Source: Thiodiazotropha sp040506275 (GTDB taxonomy: Bacteria > Pseudomonadota > Gammaproteobacteria > Chromatiales > Chromatiaceae). From it: a DNA stretch of 64,000 nt. The DNA lies in contig JBEVXD010000003.1 of NCBI GenBank assembly GCA_040506275.1, positions 1 through 64,000 on the forward strand, written 5' to 3'. Each line of letters begins with the position of its first letter. The stretch's first letter is position 1. A program made the position numbers and the translations under genes. The notes beneath the pieces are model-generated. The model was not told the DNA's origin and ran no database searches. It saw only the letters and a program-made list of their open reading frames with translations. Positions 44,192-53,659 of this stretch are shown in pieces.

Positions 44192-46369
44192 ATGTCACGG
44201 ATGACAGATACCCCTCACACACTTTCTGGATTGGACCAAGCCAGATCCATTCTGCAACATAGCTTTGGCTATCACGATTTCCGTCCACCCCAGGACCAGA
44301 TCATTCAACATCTGTTGGAAGACGGAGATGCCCTTGTCATCATGCCGACCGGTGGCGGTAAATCTCTTTGTTACCAGATTCCGGCAATGATCAGATCAGG
44401 GGTTGGCGTAGTGGTTTCACCACTTATTGCCCTGATGAAGGATCAGGTCGATGGATTGACTCAATTGGGTATACAAGCCGCCTATCTCAACTCAACCCTG
44501 ACATCTGAAGAGACCAGCCGGATAGAACAACAGCTGCTGGCCGAAGAGCTTGATCTCCTCTACGTCGCACCGGAAAGGCTTCTCACATCACGCATGATGG
44601 ATCTGCTACACCGGAGTCGACTGGCTCTATTTGCCATCGACGAGGCCCATTGTGTCTCCCAATGGGGCCATGACTTTCGCCCGGAATATATTCAGCTCAG
44701 CCAATTGGCAGAGCAATTTCCACAAATCCCCAGGGTTGCCCTGACCGCCACAGCTGATCTGGCCACCCGACAGGAGATCACACAACGTCTCTCTCTCGGA
44801 AGTGCAAATCAATTCGTTGTTGGTTTCGATCGACCCAATATCCGCTATCAGATCATGGAAAATGATGGCAACAGTCGTCAGCGTCTATTGAATTTCATTC
44901 AGTTGGAGCATCCGGGGGAAGCAGGCATCATCTACTGCCTGTCACGCAAGCGTGTCGATGAGATCTCAAGCTGGCTGCAGAGCGAGGGCATTGATGCCCT
45001 GCCCTACCATGCAGGATTGGACAACCAGACAAGACAGGCACATCAAAACCGTTTTTTACGTGAAGACGGCGTTACCATTGTCGCAACCATCGCATTTGGA
45101 ATGGGCATAGACAAACCGGATGTCAGATTTGTCGCTCACCTCAATCTACCCAAAAGTATCGAAGCCTATTACCAGGAGACCGGCCGCGCCGGTCGTGACG
45201 GCCTACCTGCCGATGCCTGGATGATCTATGGGCTGCAGGATGTTATTACCCTACGTCAGATGCAGGCAGGCTCTGATGCTGATGAGTCCCATAAGCGAGT
45301 TGAAAGACATAAACTGGATGCAATGCTGGCATTGTGTGAAATCACCAGCTGTCGACGCCAGGCAATTTTGGAATATTTTTCAGACTCACTCGAGTCTGCC
45401 TGTGGTAACTGTGACACCTGCATACACCCTCCCCAGACCTGGGATGCAACTGAAGCAGCCCAGAAAGCGCTCTCATGTGTACATAGAACGGGACAGAGAT
45501 TTGGGGTCAACTATTTAAACGACGTTCTGCTGGGTAAAGATAATGATCGGATCAGACGCTTCGGTCACAATCAGGTAAGCACCTATGGAATCGGTGCCGA
45601 ATTCAGTGCTGGAGAGTGGCGCGCCATCTACCGTCAACTTATCGCTCATGGACTATTGGCTGTCGACCTGGAAGGTCATGGTGGACTTCATCTCACAGAA
45701 AAAAGCCGGCCTGTTCTGCGTGGCGAAACCAAGCTCTTTCTACGCAAATTACGAAAACCTGAAAAACGCAGTGGACGCAAAACCTCGGTCGATAGTGTCA
45801 GGATAAAAGCAAATCAGAACCTTTGGGATTCCCTGCGTACTCTGCGCAAATCCCTGGCAGAAGATCAAGGGGTACCCGCCTATATGATTTTTCATGATGC
45901 CACGCTGATGGAGATGATGGAAAAGCAGCCACAGACATTGCTTCAACTTGCTCAGATCTCTGGTGTTGGTGAGAGAAAGCTGGAAGCCTATGGTGAGCAG
46001 TTTCTCAGCTGTTTGAATAGCTTCGATGACCTAACAACTGGCAGTGGTTTCGACACAGTATCAGAAACTGTAATGCTACTGAAAAAAGGGCATACAGTAG
46101 AAGCCGTTGCCGAACAGCGTAACTTGACGCAGACAACAGTCTATAATCATCTAGCAACGGCGATTGAAACCCGCGGTTTGTCACTGGGACAAGTATCATC
46201 CCTCTCCAGTGAGCAATTAAAGGCAATACATTTTGCATTTGAACAGTTTGGTGATGATGGAAAACTGAAACCGATCTACGAAGCACTGGAGGGTGTATAT
46301 GACTATGGTTTGCTACGTTGCATACAAGCCGCACTGAATGTTGACACAACATTACAGAGCAGCTGCTAA
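44192..46369 (+). CDS. recQ: ATP-dependent DNA helicase RecQ
   Basis: This 725-residue superfamily 2 helicase works 3' to 5' in recombination and fork repair. It has Walker A MPTGGGKSLCYQIPA, the DEAH box with IDEAHCVSQWGHDFRPEY, helicase motifs IAFGMGIDKPDVRFV and YYQETGRAGRDG, and the zinc cluster CEITSCRRQ ... CGNCDTC. A winged helix, an HRDC domain (about residues 530-610) and a C-terminal helix-turn-helix region (KKGHTVEAVAEQRNLTQTTVYNHL) follow. The last domain is more typical of long RecQ forms; E. coli RecQ lacks it. Confidence 0.95.
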   Translation: MSRMTDTPHTLSGLDQARSILQHSFGYHDFRPPQDQIIQHLLEDGDALVIMPTGGGKSLCYQIPAMIRSGVGVVVSPLIALMKDQVDGLTQLGIQAAYLNSTLTSEETSRIEQQLLAEELDLLYVAPERLLTSRMMDLLHRSRLALFAIDEAHCVSQWGHDFRPEYIQLSQLAEQFPQIPRVALTATADLATRQEITQRLSLGSANQFVVGFDRPNIRYQIMENDGNSRQRLLNFIQLEHPGEAGIIYCLSRKRVDEISSWLQSEGIDALPYHAGLDNQTRQAHQNRFLREDGVTIVATIAFGMGIDKPDVRFVAHLNLPKSIEAYYQETGRAGRDGLPADAWMIYGLQDVITLRQMQAGSDADESHKRVERHKLDAMLALCEITSCRRQAILEYFSDSLESACGNCDTCIHPPQTWDATEAAQKALSCVHRTGQRFGVNYLNDVLLGKDNDRIRRFGHNQVSTYGIGAEFSAGEWRAIYRQLIAHGLLAVDLEGHGGLHLTEKSRPVLRGETKLFLRKLRKPEKRSGRKTSVDSVRIKANQNLWDSLRTLRKSLAEDQGVPAYMIFHDATLMEMMEKQPQTLLQLAQISGVGERKLEAYGEQFLSCLNSFDDLTTGSGFDTVSETVMLLKKGHTVEAVAEQRNLTQTTVYNHLATAIETRGLSLGQVSSLSSEQLKAIHFAFEQFGDDGKLKPIYEALEGVYDYGLLRCIQAALNVDTTLQSSC

Positions 46370-46515
46370 AACCAAAACTTAGATTGAGTCTAAATAGTGC
46401 GATTTAGCATCCTAGAAAACCAAACCAGTTCTCATTTTTTCAGATTCAATAACACTAATTCTCTTAATCGATTACAGTCAACGACAGAGTTTCAACCAAT
46501 CGACTTGGAAACATC

Positions 46516-47376
46516 ATGGATCCCAAAAGCCTTGTACAAAACTTAGACCACCTTGTCTCTTTGCCCGATGTCTGTATCAAGGTAAATCAGTTATTAGGAT
46601 CCGGTGACTATTCAGCATCAGAGGTGGCGGATATTATCATTCAGGATACTGACATATCCGCCCGTATTCTTCGTTTGGTTAACAGCCCTGCATTCGGACA
46701 ACGTTCAAAGATCGAAACGCTATCAAGGGCTGTGACTTTAATGGGGGCTGATGAACTACGCAATCTGGTGTTGGCAACAGCAGCCCAAAGCACATTCGTT
46801 GGCATCCCCGACGAGATGGTCAACATGGCAGACTTCTGGAGCCACTCGGTTACCACCGGAGTTATGGCCAAAACACTGGCAGAACATTGTAATGTTCTAC
46901 ACAGTGAAAGGCTTCTCGTAATGGGCGTGTTGCATGATATCGGTCGATTGGTTGTCTATTTATCATTGCCTACCGAGTCAAGGGATATTCTTCATATCAC
47001 CGGAGGAGATAACTGGATTCTGCCAGAGACTGAACAAGAGATACTCGGCTTCACCCATCTGGATGTAGGCGCAGAATTAATGCGCTCCTGGAACCTCCCT
47101 GAAAGCTTCATTGAAGTTGCCGGGTATCATAATGCACCAGAAAATGCCGTTGAAAATCCTTTAGAGGTCTCACTCGTACACATTGCAAAGGCGGTTGCAA
47201 ACGGTCACATGGTTGGACTCTCGGTTGATGAGATGCTTTGGGCCATTACCCCTGCAACCTGGGAGACAACTGGGCTCACTGCAGAATCGGTTGCACCCAT
47301 GGTAGATGAGATGGTTGCCAAGAGTGAAGAGGCGATGAACCTGATTCTTGCGCCCGCAAAACGAATGCAGGCCTGA
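46516..47376 (+). CDS. HDOD domain signalling protein
   Basis: This 286-residue protein has an HDOD domain (VSLPDVCIKVNQLLGSGDYSASEVADIIIQDTDISARILRLVNSPAFG, LSRAVTLMGADELRNLVLA) followed by an HD-like part with GVLHDIGRL. HDOD proteins lack enzymatic HD residues in the first domain and act as signalling scaffolds, often in motility or cyclic-di-GMP networks. It precedes the receiver-TPR and kinase genes on the same strand but is separated from them by 511 bases. Confidence 0.88.
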   Translation: MDPKSLVQNLDHLVSLPDVCIKVNQLLGSGDYSASEVADIIIQDTDISARILRLVNSPAFGQRSKIETLSRAVTLMGADELRNLVLATAAQSTFVGIPDEMVNMADFWSHSVTTGVMAKTLAEHCNVLHSERLLVMGVLHDIGRLVVYLSLPTESRDILHITGGDNWILPETEQEILGFTHLDVGAELMRSWNLPESFIEVAGYHNAPENAVENPLEVSLVHIAKAVANGHMVGLSVDEMLWAITPATWETTGLTAESVAPMVDEMVAKSEEAMNLILAPAKRMQA

Positions 47377-47887
47377 ACACACCCATACGACACAGTTGAC
47401 CATAACTGAGACACTGTGGGCCAATCCTGTCTTTAACACCGGGTAGAACGGATTGTCGATTAAGACGGATAATTATTCGGCTACCCCCCCTCATCATGGC
47501 CCACAACTTCAAGGAAACAGTTACCAAAAGCACTCCCTATTGTTGGTGGAGCGTTAAATCTCTGACCCATTGGCTGTGCGTTAATTCTGTAACTTTCAGT
47601 GCCCCGCTACGCTACCAAGGCAAGGTGTACTTCGCCGGGAATGGCATGCCCTTTCCAAGAAGAAGGGCAACCCAAAAATAATCCAGTAGCGTGGCTCCTT
47701 TGGGTTACCGTATTAACCCACTGTCAACTAGACAGAGTCTCTCCAAACTCCTGGTTACAGTTTTAGCACTTTCCGCCGTTCTGTTCTATGTAAGCACAAT
47801 CATTCAAACGTGCTTTACTATTGGAGTGCCTTATTAATAACCGCAGCCCCCATATTTAGTTCAAACAAATGGGCACAGGGAGTTTCT
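47377..47887. other. Intergenic region after the HDOD gene
   Basis: These 511 bases have no gene I can support. They contain the inverted repeat at 47415-47505 and a GC-richer stretch (47600-47700) with a short ACCCAAA / TTTGGGT pair. The ribosome binding site of the next gene, AGGGAG, is at 47877-47882. Confidence 0.5.
47415..47505. repeat. Inverted repeat with nested arms
   Basis: Outer arms TGTGGGCCA (47415-47423) and TGGCCCACA (47497-47505) pair perfectly. Inside, GGGTAG and CTACCC, and GTCTTTAA and TTAAGAC, can also pair. It could be the terminator of the HDOD gene or a small mobile element. Confidence 0.6.
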
Positions 47888-49516
47888 TTGTTTTTCAAAC
47901 CAGGGCTTCTTGAAAACAGACTCTACTTGGTAGTCGATGACTTCGGCGACATGCGTAGCATGATAAAAAATATGCTAATGGCTTGTGGTGTCCGGGATAT
48001 CACACTCGCCAGAAATGGCGCTGAAGCTATTGAGCAGATGCAAGAGAAACGATTCGATGTAGTACTGTGTGACTACAACCTGGGACCAGGTCGAGATGGC
48101 CAGCAAGTTCTTGAAGAGGCAAAACATCGGCAGCTGTTCGGTTTGGGATGCGTCTTCGTCATGGTCACCGCTGAAAATGCTCGGGAAATGGTGATGGGTG
48201 CTGTGGAGTATGAACCTGACTCCTATTTGACAAAACCCTTCAACAAAGACCTCCTCAAAACAAGATTGGAAAAACTAATCGCCCGGAGAGAGAACCTATT
48301 GCCAATTGAAAAGGCTATGGCGAAGCATGACTTACCCCTGGCAATAACTATCCTGGATGAGAAAATCAATGAAAAACCCTCTAACATCAATGAACTGAGG
48401 AAGATTAAAGGGGAGGTTTTACTCACTAATGGAAATACTCAACTGGCTGAAGAGGTTTATCAGGAAGTTCTGGCCATAAGAGATCTGCCCTGGGCACGTC
48501 TTGGCTTGGGAAAGTGCCTCTATCAGAATCAAAATTACAATGATGCCCTGACACAGTTTCAACATCTCAAATCACAAAACCCCAACTTCACCCCTGCATA
48601 TGATTGGCTGGCCAAGAGCCACAAAAGCCTGAAGCAATATTCTGAGGCTCAGGAAATCCTCAAAGATGCGGTAAAGATTTCCCCGAAAGCGGTTCTCAGA
48701 CAGCAGATGCTGGGTGAGATTTCACTGCTCAACCAGGATGATCAGACTGCAGAATCCGCTTTCTCGAATGCAGTAAAACATGGCCGACATTCAGTCTATA
48801 AACACCCATCTAATTATGCCAACCTGGCCAAAGTAGCGGCAAAGACTCAAAAGGGGGCTGCCGGCCTGGATGTCATCAAACAGATGAAACGGGACTTCGT
48901 TAAGGATGCTAAGGCCGATCTCTACAGAGCCTCTGCTGAGAGTCTTGTTCATGAGGCCATGGGAAATGATGACCTCGCAAAGGCATCTTTGGAGGAAGCC
49001 ATAGCCATCCACGAAACCCTGGATCAAAGCAGTGCATCAGACTGCGCCATTGAACTGGCAAAGACCTATAAGAATTTTGGTATGGAAGATAAGAGTATTG
49101 AGTTGTTAAAGGATACGGTACTCAACGACCATACAAATGAGAACCTGGTCGATGAGGTCAAAATGACTATGGCCGCCCTCAATATGGATGAACAGACCCT
49201 GGACTCAATCGAAACCATACGCAAAGAGGTAGCCTCACTGAATCGAAAAGGTGTTGAGTTGGCCAGAAATGGACAACTGGAGGAAGCCACCAAATTATTG
49301 AAAGAGACCTCATCTCGCATGCCATCCAACAAGACTGTCAATCTGAATATCGCCCTGGTATTACTGATGGGTATGGAGCGACATGGATCCAGCAGTGAAA
49401 GGATAGATGAAATTAAGAGTTACCTTGCCAGGGTTGCCAAAATCGAACCAGACAATCCTAAACTGCAAAAACTCTATAGCAGACTTAAAACTTCGATGAT
49501 AAAAGTACCGAACTAG
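47888..49516 (+). CDS. Response regulator with TPR repeats
   Basis: This protein joins an N-terminal receiver (YLVVDDFGDMRSMIKNML; phospho-Asp in VVLCDYNLGPGRDG) to a long helical part of TPR-type repeats (for example ARLGLGKCLYQNQNYNDALTQF and YDWLAKSHKSLKQYSEAQEIL). I favour a TTG start at 47888 (542 residues), with AGGGAG five bases upstream and MFFKPGLLENRLYLVVDDF matching the family; the frame is open 26 codons further. It lacks an output DNA-binding domain, so it likely signals by protein contacts. The kinase gene follows after 33 bases. Confidence 0.85.
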   Translation: MFFKPGLLENRLYLVVDDFGDMRSMIKNMLMACGVRDITLARNGAEAIEQMQEKRFDVVLCDYNLGPGRDGQQVLEEAKHRQLFGLGCVFVMVTAENAREMVMGAVEYEPDSYLTKPFNKDLLKTRLEKLIARRENLLPIEKAMAKHDLPLAITILDEKINEKPSNINELRKIKGEVLLTNGNTQLAEEVYQEVLAIRDLPWARLGLGKCLYQNQNYNDALTQFQHLKSQNPNFTPAYDWLAKSHKSLKQYSEAQEILKDAVKISPKAVLRQQMLGEISLLNQDDQTAESAFSNAVKHGRHSVYKHPSNYANLAKVAAKTQKGAAGLDVIKQMKRDFVKDAKADLYRASAESLVHEAMGNDDLAKASLEEAIAIHETLDQSSASDCAIELAKTYKNFGMEDKSIELLKDTVLNDHTNENLVDEVKMTMAALNMDEQTLDSIETIRKEVASLNRKGVELARNGQLEEATKLLKETSSRMPSNKTVNLNIALVLLMGMERHGSSSERIDEIKSYLARVAKIEPDNPKLQKLYSRLKTSMIKVPN

Positions 49517-49549
49517 TTTTCAGCGCCTGACAGACAGTAGAGATATGAC

Positions 49550-50209
49550 ATGAAATTTTCGGACATACTGGCATCGCTCATACACGATATGAAAAACTCA
49601 CTGGGGATGGTGATCAACACCCTGGATGAGCTTTCTGAAGAGCAGAAAAACCACGAAGACCCAAAAATCCTCACCCTTCAACATGAATCGAAACGCCTCA
49701 ATAATAATCTGATCGCCTTACTCTCTCTCTATAAAATAGATAATGGTCAACTCTCTCCAAATATAGAAGAGGTCGATATCCAGGAGTTTCTTCATGAGAT
49801 CACTGTAGACAATCAAAAAATTGCAAACACAAAAGGAGTGGCAATAGAATTTGAAAGTGAGGATGGCTTGGTTGGCTATTTCGATGAATGGTTGATTCGA
49901 GGGGTAATAAACAGCCTGATTGGAAATGGATTGAGATATACCTCAAATCAAATCGTCATCCATGCCGAAATGAATGAGGAATTTCTAGTTCTGAGTATTG
50001 AAGATGATGGGGATGGATTCCCCCAAAGCATGATCGACGCACAAACAGCATTCAACAACAAAAAAATGAGTGAAGGACAGACACAACTGGGTATCTATTT
50101 TGCTTCGATGGTTGCGGGATTGCACAAAAACAAAGAGAGACAAGGCTTCGTAAAACTTTCCAATAACCAGCATCTCAAAGGTGGTAGTTTTTCCATCTGG
50201 CTACCTTGA
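49550..50209 (+). CDS. Soluble histidine kinase
   Basis: This 219-residue protein has a phosphoacceptor helix (SLIHDMKNSLGMVINTLDELSEE, His near residue 12) and an HATPase domain (N box NSLIGNGLRYT, EDDGDGFPQ, LGIYFASMVAGLH). There is no membrane helix or sensor domain, so input must come from other proteins. Being 33 bases behind the receiver-TPR gene, it is its most likely partner. Confidence 0.85.
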   Translation: MKFSDILASLIHDMKNSLGMVINTLDELSEEQKNHEDPKILTLQHESKRLNNNLIALLSLYKIDNGQLSPNIEEVDIQEFLHEITVDNQKIANTKGVAIEFESEDGLVGYFDEWLIRGVINSLIGNGLRYTSNQIVIHAEMNEEFLVLSIEDDGDGFPQSMIDAQTAFNNKKMSEGQTQLGIYFASMVAGLHKNKERQGFVKLSNNQHLKGGSFSIWLP

Positions 50210-50250
50210 TCTGCGCCACTCTTGTAGCCCTAAGTATCTGGATACTGATG

Positions 50251-50280
50251 GCCGGGTTAATATTAACCCGGCACCTTAAT
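50251..50280. repeat. Dispersed repeat family B, palindromic copy
   Basis: The centre GGGTTAATATTAACCC is a perfect palindrome, with GCC and GGC outside it, followed by ACCTTAAT. It lies between the convergent ends of the kinase and hydantoinase genes and could act as a terminator stem. Confidence 0.75.
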
Positions 50281-50284
50281 AACA

Positions 50285-51832
50285 CTACTGCTTTGTAGCT
50301 TTGCCCCATCCCCCACCGCCTGGGGTTTCGATGCTCAACAAATCACCGGCGTCTGCTGTCAGACTCACCTTACTGCCAATAACTGTTTCGTTATGTCTAT
50401 TGACACCACAACTTCCTGAACTTCCACCTGATGCACCCCAGGGTGCGTGACTGCGACGCTCGGTCAACAGTGTTAGCTGAGTCGGCGCTAAAAACCGGAA
50501 GCTACGGATCAATCCTTCCCCACCTTTTTGGATGCCCTGCCCCCCGGAATTTTGACGTAAACCATACTGCTCGACACGTAGTGGAAAGCGGGTCTCTATA
50601 ACTTCGATTGGTGTATTGAGTGTATTGGTCATATGGGTCTGCACGCCATGTAAACCACCTCCACGACTCCCAGCTCCCATACCGCCACCAATTGTCTCAT
50701 AGTAGTCCCAGCGAAAATCCTCACTATCACTGCCCATGGCAAGATTATTCATACTGCCTTGACTCGCAGCTGGTATCTCATCAGGTAAAACCTGTGCTAA
50801 CGCCCCTAACACCACATCCACAATACGGGTACTGGTCTCTACATTACCCGCAGCGACTGCTGCCGGCCGATGCGCATTGAGTAGAGAGCCTTCCGGAACA
50901 ATCAACTCAATGGCTCTGAAACTCCCGGCGCAAGCAGGTGTCTGGGCGGGCATCAAGCAGCGGAACGCGTAAAAAACCGCTGCCGCAGCCACGGGTAGAG
51001 GACAGTTGATATTCCCCTCTACCTGCATCGCAGTACCGGTGAAATCTACAATCAACCGCTCCGGTTCAACAGCCAATCTGACCCGGATCGGGATATCCCG
51101 ATTACCCTGACCATCGTCATCCATCAGATCTTCAAAACAGTATTCACCCAGGGGTATGCGCTTCAAGGCTTCTGCTGCCAAACGTTCAGCATAGGCATTA
51201 AGTGCAACCAGGCCTTGTAGAAAACCCTCACGACACCACTCATTCACCAGGCCATCCAAGCGCTTCAAACCACTCCGGTTAGCACTGATCTGAGCGGCAA
51301 AGTCACCCCTGGACTCAATGGGATTACGATTATCTGAGGTAATCTGGTTTAAGTAGTGTTTATCCAGTTCACCCTGTTTGAGTAATTTGCCGGGAGGAAT
51401 AATACGCCCCTCCTGCTCGAGAGAATTCGAGACCGGCATTGATCCTGGTGAGTCTGAACCAATATCTGCATGGTGAGCCCGGTTAACAACGAAGGCGGTC
51501 AATTGATTATCGTAATAGAGGGGGGCGATAAGTGTCACATCTGGTAAATGGGTGCCCCCCGTAAAGGGATCGTTGAGCACAACCATATCCCCTTCCTGCC
51601 ACGCAATCCTGGAGACAATATCCGCCATCGCAAAAGCCATACTGCCAAGATGAACCGGAATATGCGCAGCCTGAGCACAAAGCTCACCTGTTGCATCAAA
51701 TACCGCGCAGGAGAAGTCGAGCCGATCGCGAATATTTGGAGAAAATGCTGCATTTCGCAACACCGCCCCCATTTCGTCACACACCGCCTCCAGGCGAGAA
51801 GAAAATATGCTAAGTTCGATCGGATCCATCAA
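50285..51832 (-). CDS. Hydantoinase B / 5-oxoprolinase family protein (HyuB)
   Basis: This 515-residue protein matches the HyuB family over its length: MDPIELSIFSSRLEAVCDEMGAVLRNAAFSPNIRDRLDFSCAVFD, GDMVVLNDPFTGGTHLPDVTL, NRAHHADIGSDSPGSMPV, and a glycine-rich C-terminus GGGGWGK. Such proteins act with a HyuA ATPase subunit on hydantoins, 5-oxoproline or, in carboxylase forms, acetone or acetophenone. No hyuA is adjacent, so the substrate cannot be inferred. Confidence 0.88.
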   Translation of the reverse strand: MMDPIELSIFSSRLEAVCDEMGAVLRNAAFSPNIRDRLDFSCAVFDATGELCAQAAHIPVHLGSMAFAMADIVSRIAWQEGDMVVLNDPFTGGTHLPDVTLIAPLYYDNQLTAFVVNRAHHADIGSDSPGSMPVSNSLEQEGRIIPPGKLLKQGELDKHYLNQITSDNRNPIESRGDFAAQISANRSGLKRLDGLVNEWCREGFLQGLVALNAYAERLAAEALKRIPLGEYCFEDLMDDDGQGNRDIPIRVRLAVEPERLIVDFTGTAMQVEGNINCPLPVAAAAVFYAFRCLMPAQTPACAGSFRAIELIVPEGSLLNAHRPAAVAAGNVETSTRIVDVVLGALAQVLPDEIPAASQGSMNNLAMGSDSEDFRWDYYETIGGGMGAGSRGGGLHGVQTHMTNTLNTPIEVIETRFPLRVEQYGLRQNSGGQGIQKGGEGLIRSFRFLAPTQLTLLTERRSHAPWGASGGSSGSCGVNRHNETVIGSKVSLTADAGDLLSIETPGGGGWGKATKQ

Positions 51833-52009
51833 TTCATCATTCAGTCAATAAGAGGTGGTATCATTTTCCCCCACAATGAGCCCAGTTGCATCCCCGCCAT
51901 GGCATGGATAGAATAGCCGACCATTATACTAGGTTTTTATCAACTCCCCTCCCAGACTCATGGGGAGAGTACAAAATTCGATAAAGTAACAACAAAGGAG
52001 TATTAACTC

Positions 52010-52591
52010 ATGGCACATGAACTACCTGCGCTGCCCTATGCAATTGACGCCCTGGAACCCGTGATCTCTAAAGAGACCCTGGAATATCACCATGGCAAAC
52101 ATCACAACACCTATGTCACCAATTTAAACAACCTGGTTCCTGGTACAGAATTCGAAAATGCCAGCCTGGAAGATATCATCATGAAGTCTTCAGGTGGCGT
52201 ATTCAACAACGCTGCTCAAATATGGAATCACACCTTCTACTGGAGCTGCCTGCGCAGCCCGAGTGATAACAACGCCCCAAGCGGCGCTCTGGCTGATGCT
52301 ATCAACAGCACCTTTGGCTCTTTTGACGAGTTCAAAAAGCAGTTCGCAACTTCAGGTGCAACCAACTTTGGTTCAGGTTGGACCTGGCTGGTACAGAACG
52401 AAGACGGCAGCCTGGAAATCTTCAATACGTCCAATGCCGGGTCTCCTATGACTTCAGGTAAAAAGGCTCTGCTGACGGCCGACGTTTGGGAGCACGCTTA
52501 CTACATTGACTATAGAAATGCTCGCCCTGCCTACCTTGAGGCCTTCTGGAAGGTAGTAAACTGGGATTTCGTAGCAAGTAATATGAGCTAA
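52010..52591 (+). CDS. sodB: Iron superoxide dismutase
   Basis: This 193-residue cytosolic enzyme has all four metal ligands in place: LEYHHGKHHNTYVTNLN, NHTFYWSCL, and DVWEHAYYIDYRNARPAYLEAFW (Asp and His). The FNNAAQIWNH segment with its Gln is characteristic of the iron form. A strong AAAGGAG lies ten bases ahead of the ATG. It is monocistronic. Confidence 0.96.
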   Translation: MAHELPALPYAIDALEPVISKETLEYHHGKHHNTYVTNLNNLVPGTEFENASLEDIIMKSSGGVFNNAAQIWNHTFYWSCLRSPSDNNAPSGALADAINSTFGSFDEFKKQFATSGATNFGSGWTWLVQNEDGSLEIFNTSNAGSPMTSGKKALLTADVWEHAYYIDYRNARPAYLEAFWKVVNWDFVASNMS

Positions 52592-52628
52592 GCACTCCAC
52601 GCCCGGCACATGTCGGAATCCAGGAATA

Positions 52629-52667
52629 CCGCCACCATCACCTCGGCATGCATTGGGATGGTGGCGG
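52629..52667 (+). terminator. Terminator of sodB
   Basis: CCGCCACCATC and GATGGTGGCGG form a perfect 11-base-pair stem with a 17-base loop, 38 bases after the sodB stop. No T run follows. Confidence 0.65.
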
Positions 52668-52720
52668 CTCCGGGCTTAAGCAAACGCAATTCCTAACTGG
52701 CCTGGGAGTTGGGTATTCAC

Positions 52721-53014
52721 CTAAGCTGCTTGGTCGGCCGTTATGGTGATGTTCACATGTAGCCCTACAGAGGCCAGCATTCTAACCAACCGATCAATCG
52801 TGAACTTTTGAAAGCGCCCATTGAGCGCGTCATTCAGGACCGGCTGCTTAATGCCCATTGAGTCCGCCGCCTCCTGTTGAGTCATACCTGATTCTTTGAA
52901 CCACTCCAGAATCGAAGCAAGCAAGACAAGCCGCAGCTTTTCATTCTCTGCATCAGGAACGTCCAAATCAGCAAAGATGTTTCCACCTGCTGGGGTTATG
53001 TGAGCTGTGCTCAT
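52721..53014 (-). CDS. XRE-family antitoxin-like protein
   Basis: This 97-residue protein has a helix-turn-helix (SGMTQQEAADSMGIKQPVLNDALNGRFQKFTIDRLVRMLASVGL). It resembles antitoxins of the HigA/HTH_37 kind that bind their own promoter and neutralise the toxin encoded just upstream. It starts 46 bases after the toxin-like gene on the same strand, the toxin-first order usual for HigBA. Confidence 0.85.
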   Translation of the reverse strand: MSTAHITPAGGNIFADLDVPDAENEKLRLVLLASILEWFKESGMTQQEAADSMGIKQPVLNDALNGRFQKFTIDRLVRMLASVGLHVNITITADQAA

Positions 53015-53060
53015 ATTCTCCTCTCTCGCTCCAGTTCACGGAGCCGTGCTTTCGCGATAT

Positions 53061-53342
53061 CTAATCCCGCTTAGAGGTCTTCTGTGTCTTCTTTTTAAAT
53101 GTGTGGAGCATATAGATCGCCTCTTCATACTTGGCGATATAGATCGCTCGGAATTCACCATCTACGTGAATTCTTATCTCTCTCACACCTGGACCGATTG
53201 AAGACATGGGTTTCCAATCAGATGGCTCAAAACCAAGCTGAATTAAACCGAGTTGATAACCAGCTTCCCTGCGGGCTTGTTCTGGAAAGGACAATAAATC
53301 CTTATAGCTACTCCCTCTCCAGGGTAAATCCTTTTCTTCCAT
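53061..53342 (-). CDS. HigB/Gp49-like (RelE superfamily) toxin
   Basis: This 93-residue protein has the layout of phage Gp49-like/HigB toxins: LPWRGSSYKDLLSFPEQARREAGYQLGLIQLGFEP, WKPMSSIGPGVREIRIHVDGEFRAIYIAKY and the C-terminal LHTFKKKTQKT. RelE-superfamily toxins cleave mRNA on the ribosome. The pair with the antitoxin gene is intact, so the module may be active. Confidence 0.87.
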   Translation of the reverse strand: MEEKDLPWRGSSYKDLLSFPEQARREAGYQLGLIQLGFEPSDWKPMSSIGPGVREIRIHVDGEFRAIYIAKYEEAIYMLHTFKKKTQKTSKRD

Positions 53343-53659
53343 TAGATAATTATAACAATTTTGTTATATCGCTCAAGTTACAAATCATCCAGCCCTTAGA
53401 GTAGTTCTAACCAGCAACACAGCAATTAACTATCAGGCATCGTCCAATTTTCAGATAATTGTTCACTCAAATTTCCGTTACTGCATCCTTATTATTAAAC
53501 CCCTTCATCTATTTGAATAGCCGATTCAAATCAACACAACTTATTTCTTAAAACTGTCACCTATACGGCATCAACAGGAAATAAAGTCATTTTATGGTGG
53601 CACCCCGGAACGCCAAGTATCCGAATTAAAAACTGTAAAAAACAAATGAGGAATCGAGC
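53343..53659. other. AT-rich gap upstream of the glycerophosphodiesterase gene
   Basis: This 317-base gap is flanked by divergent genes and holds their promoters. I see no gene, repeat-family member or strong hairpin. Confidence 0.5.

Noticed and set aside
47496..47681. Short plus-strand frame after the HDOD gene
   Set aside because: No family, no ribosome binding site, and it starts at the edge of an inverted repeat.
53554..53571. Pho box upstream of the glycerophosphodiesterase (CTGTCAC then ACGGCAT)
   Set aside because: Only the first half matches well; the second half matches about four of seven bases.
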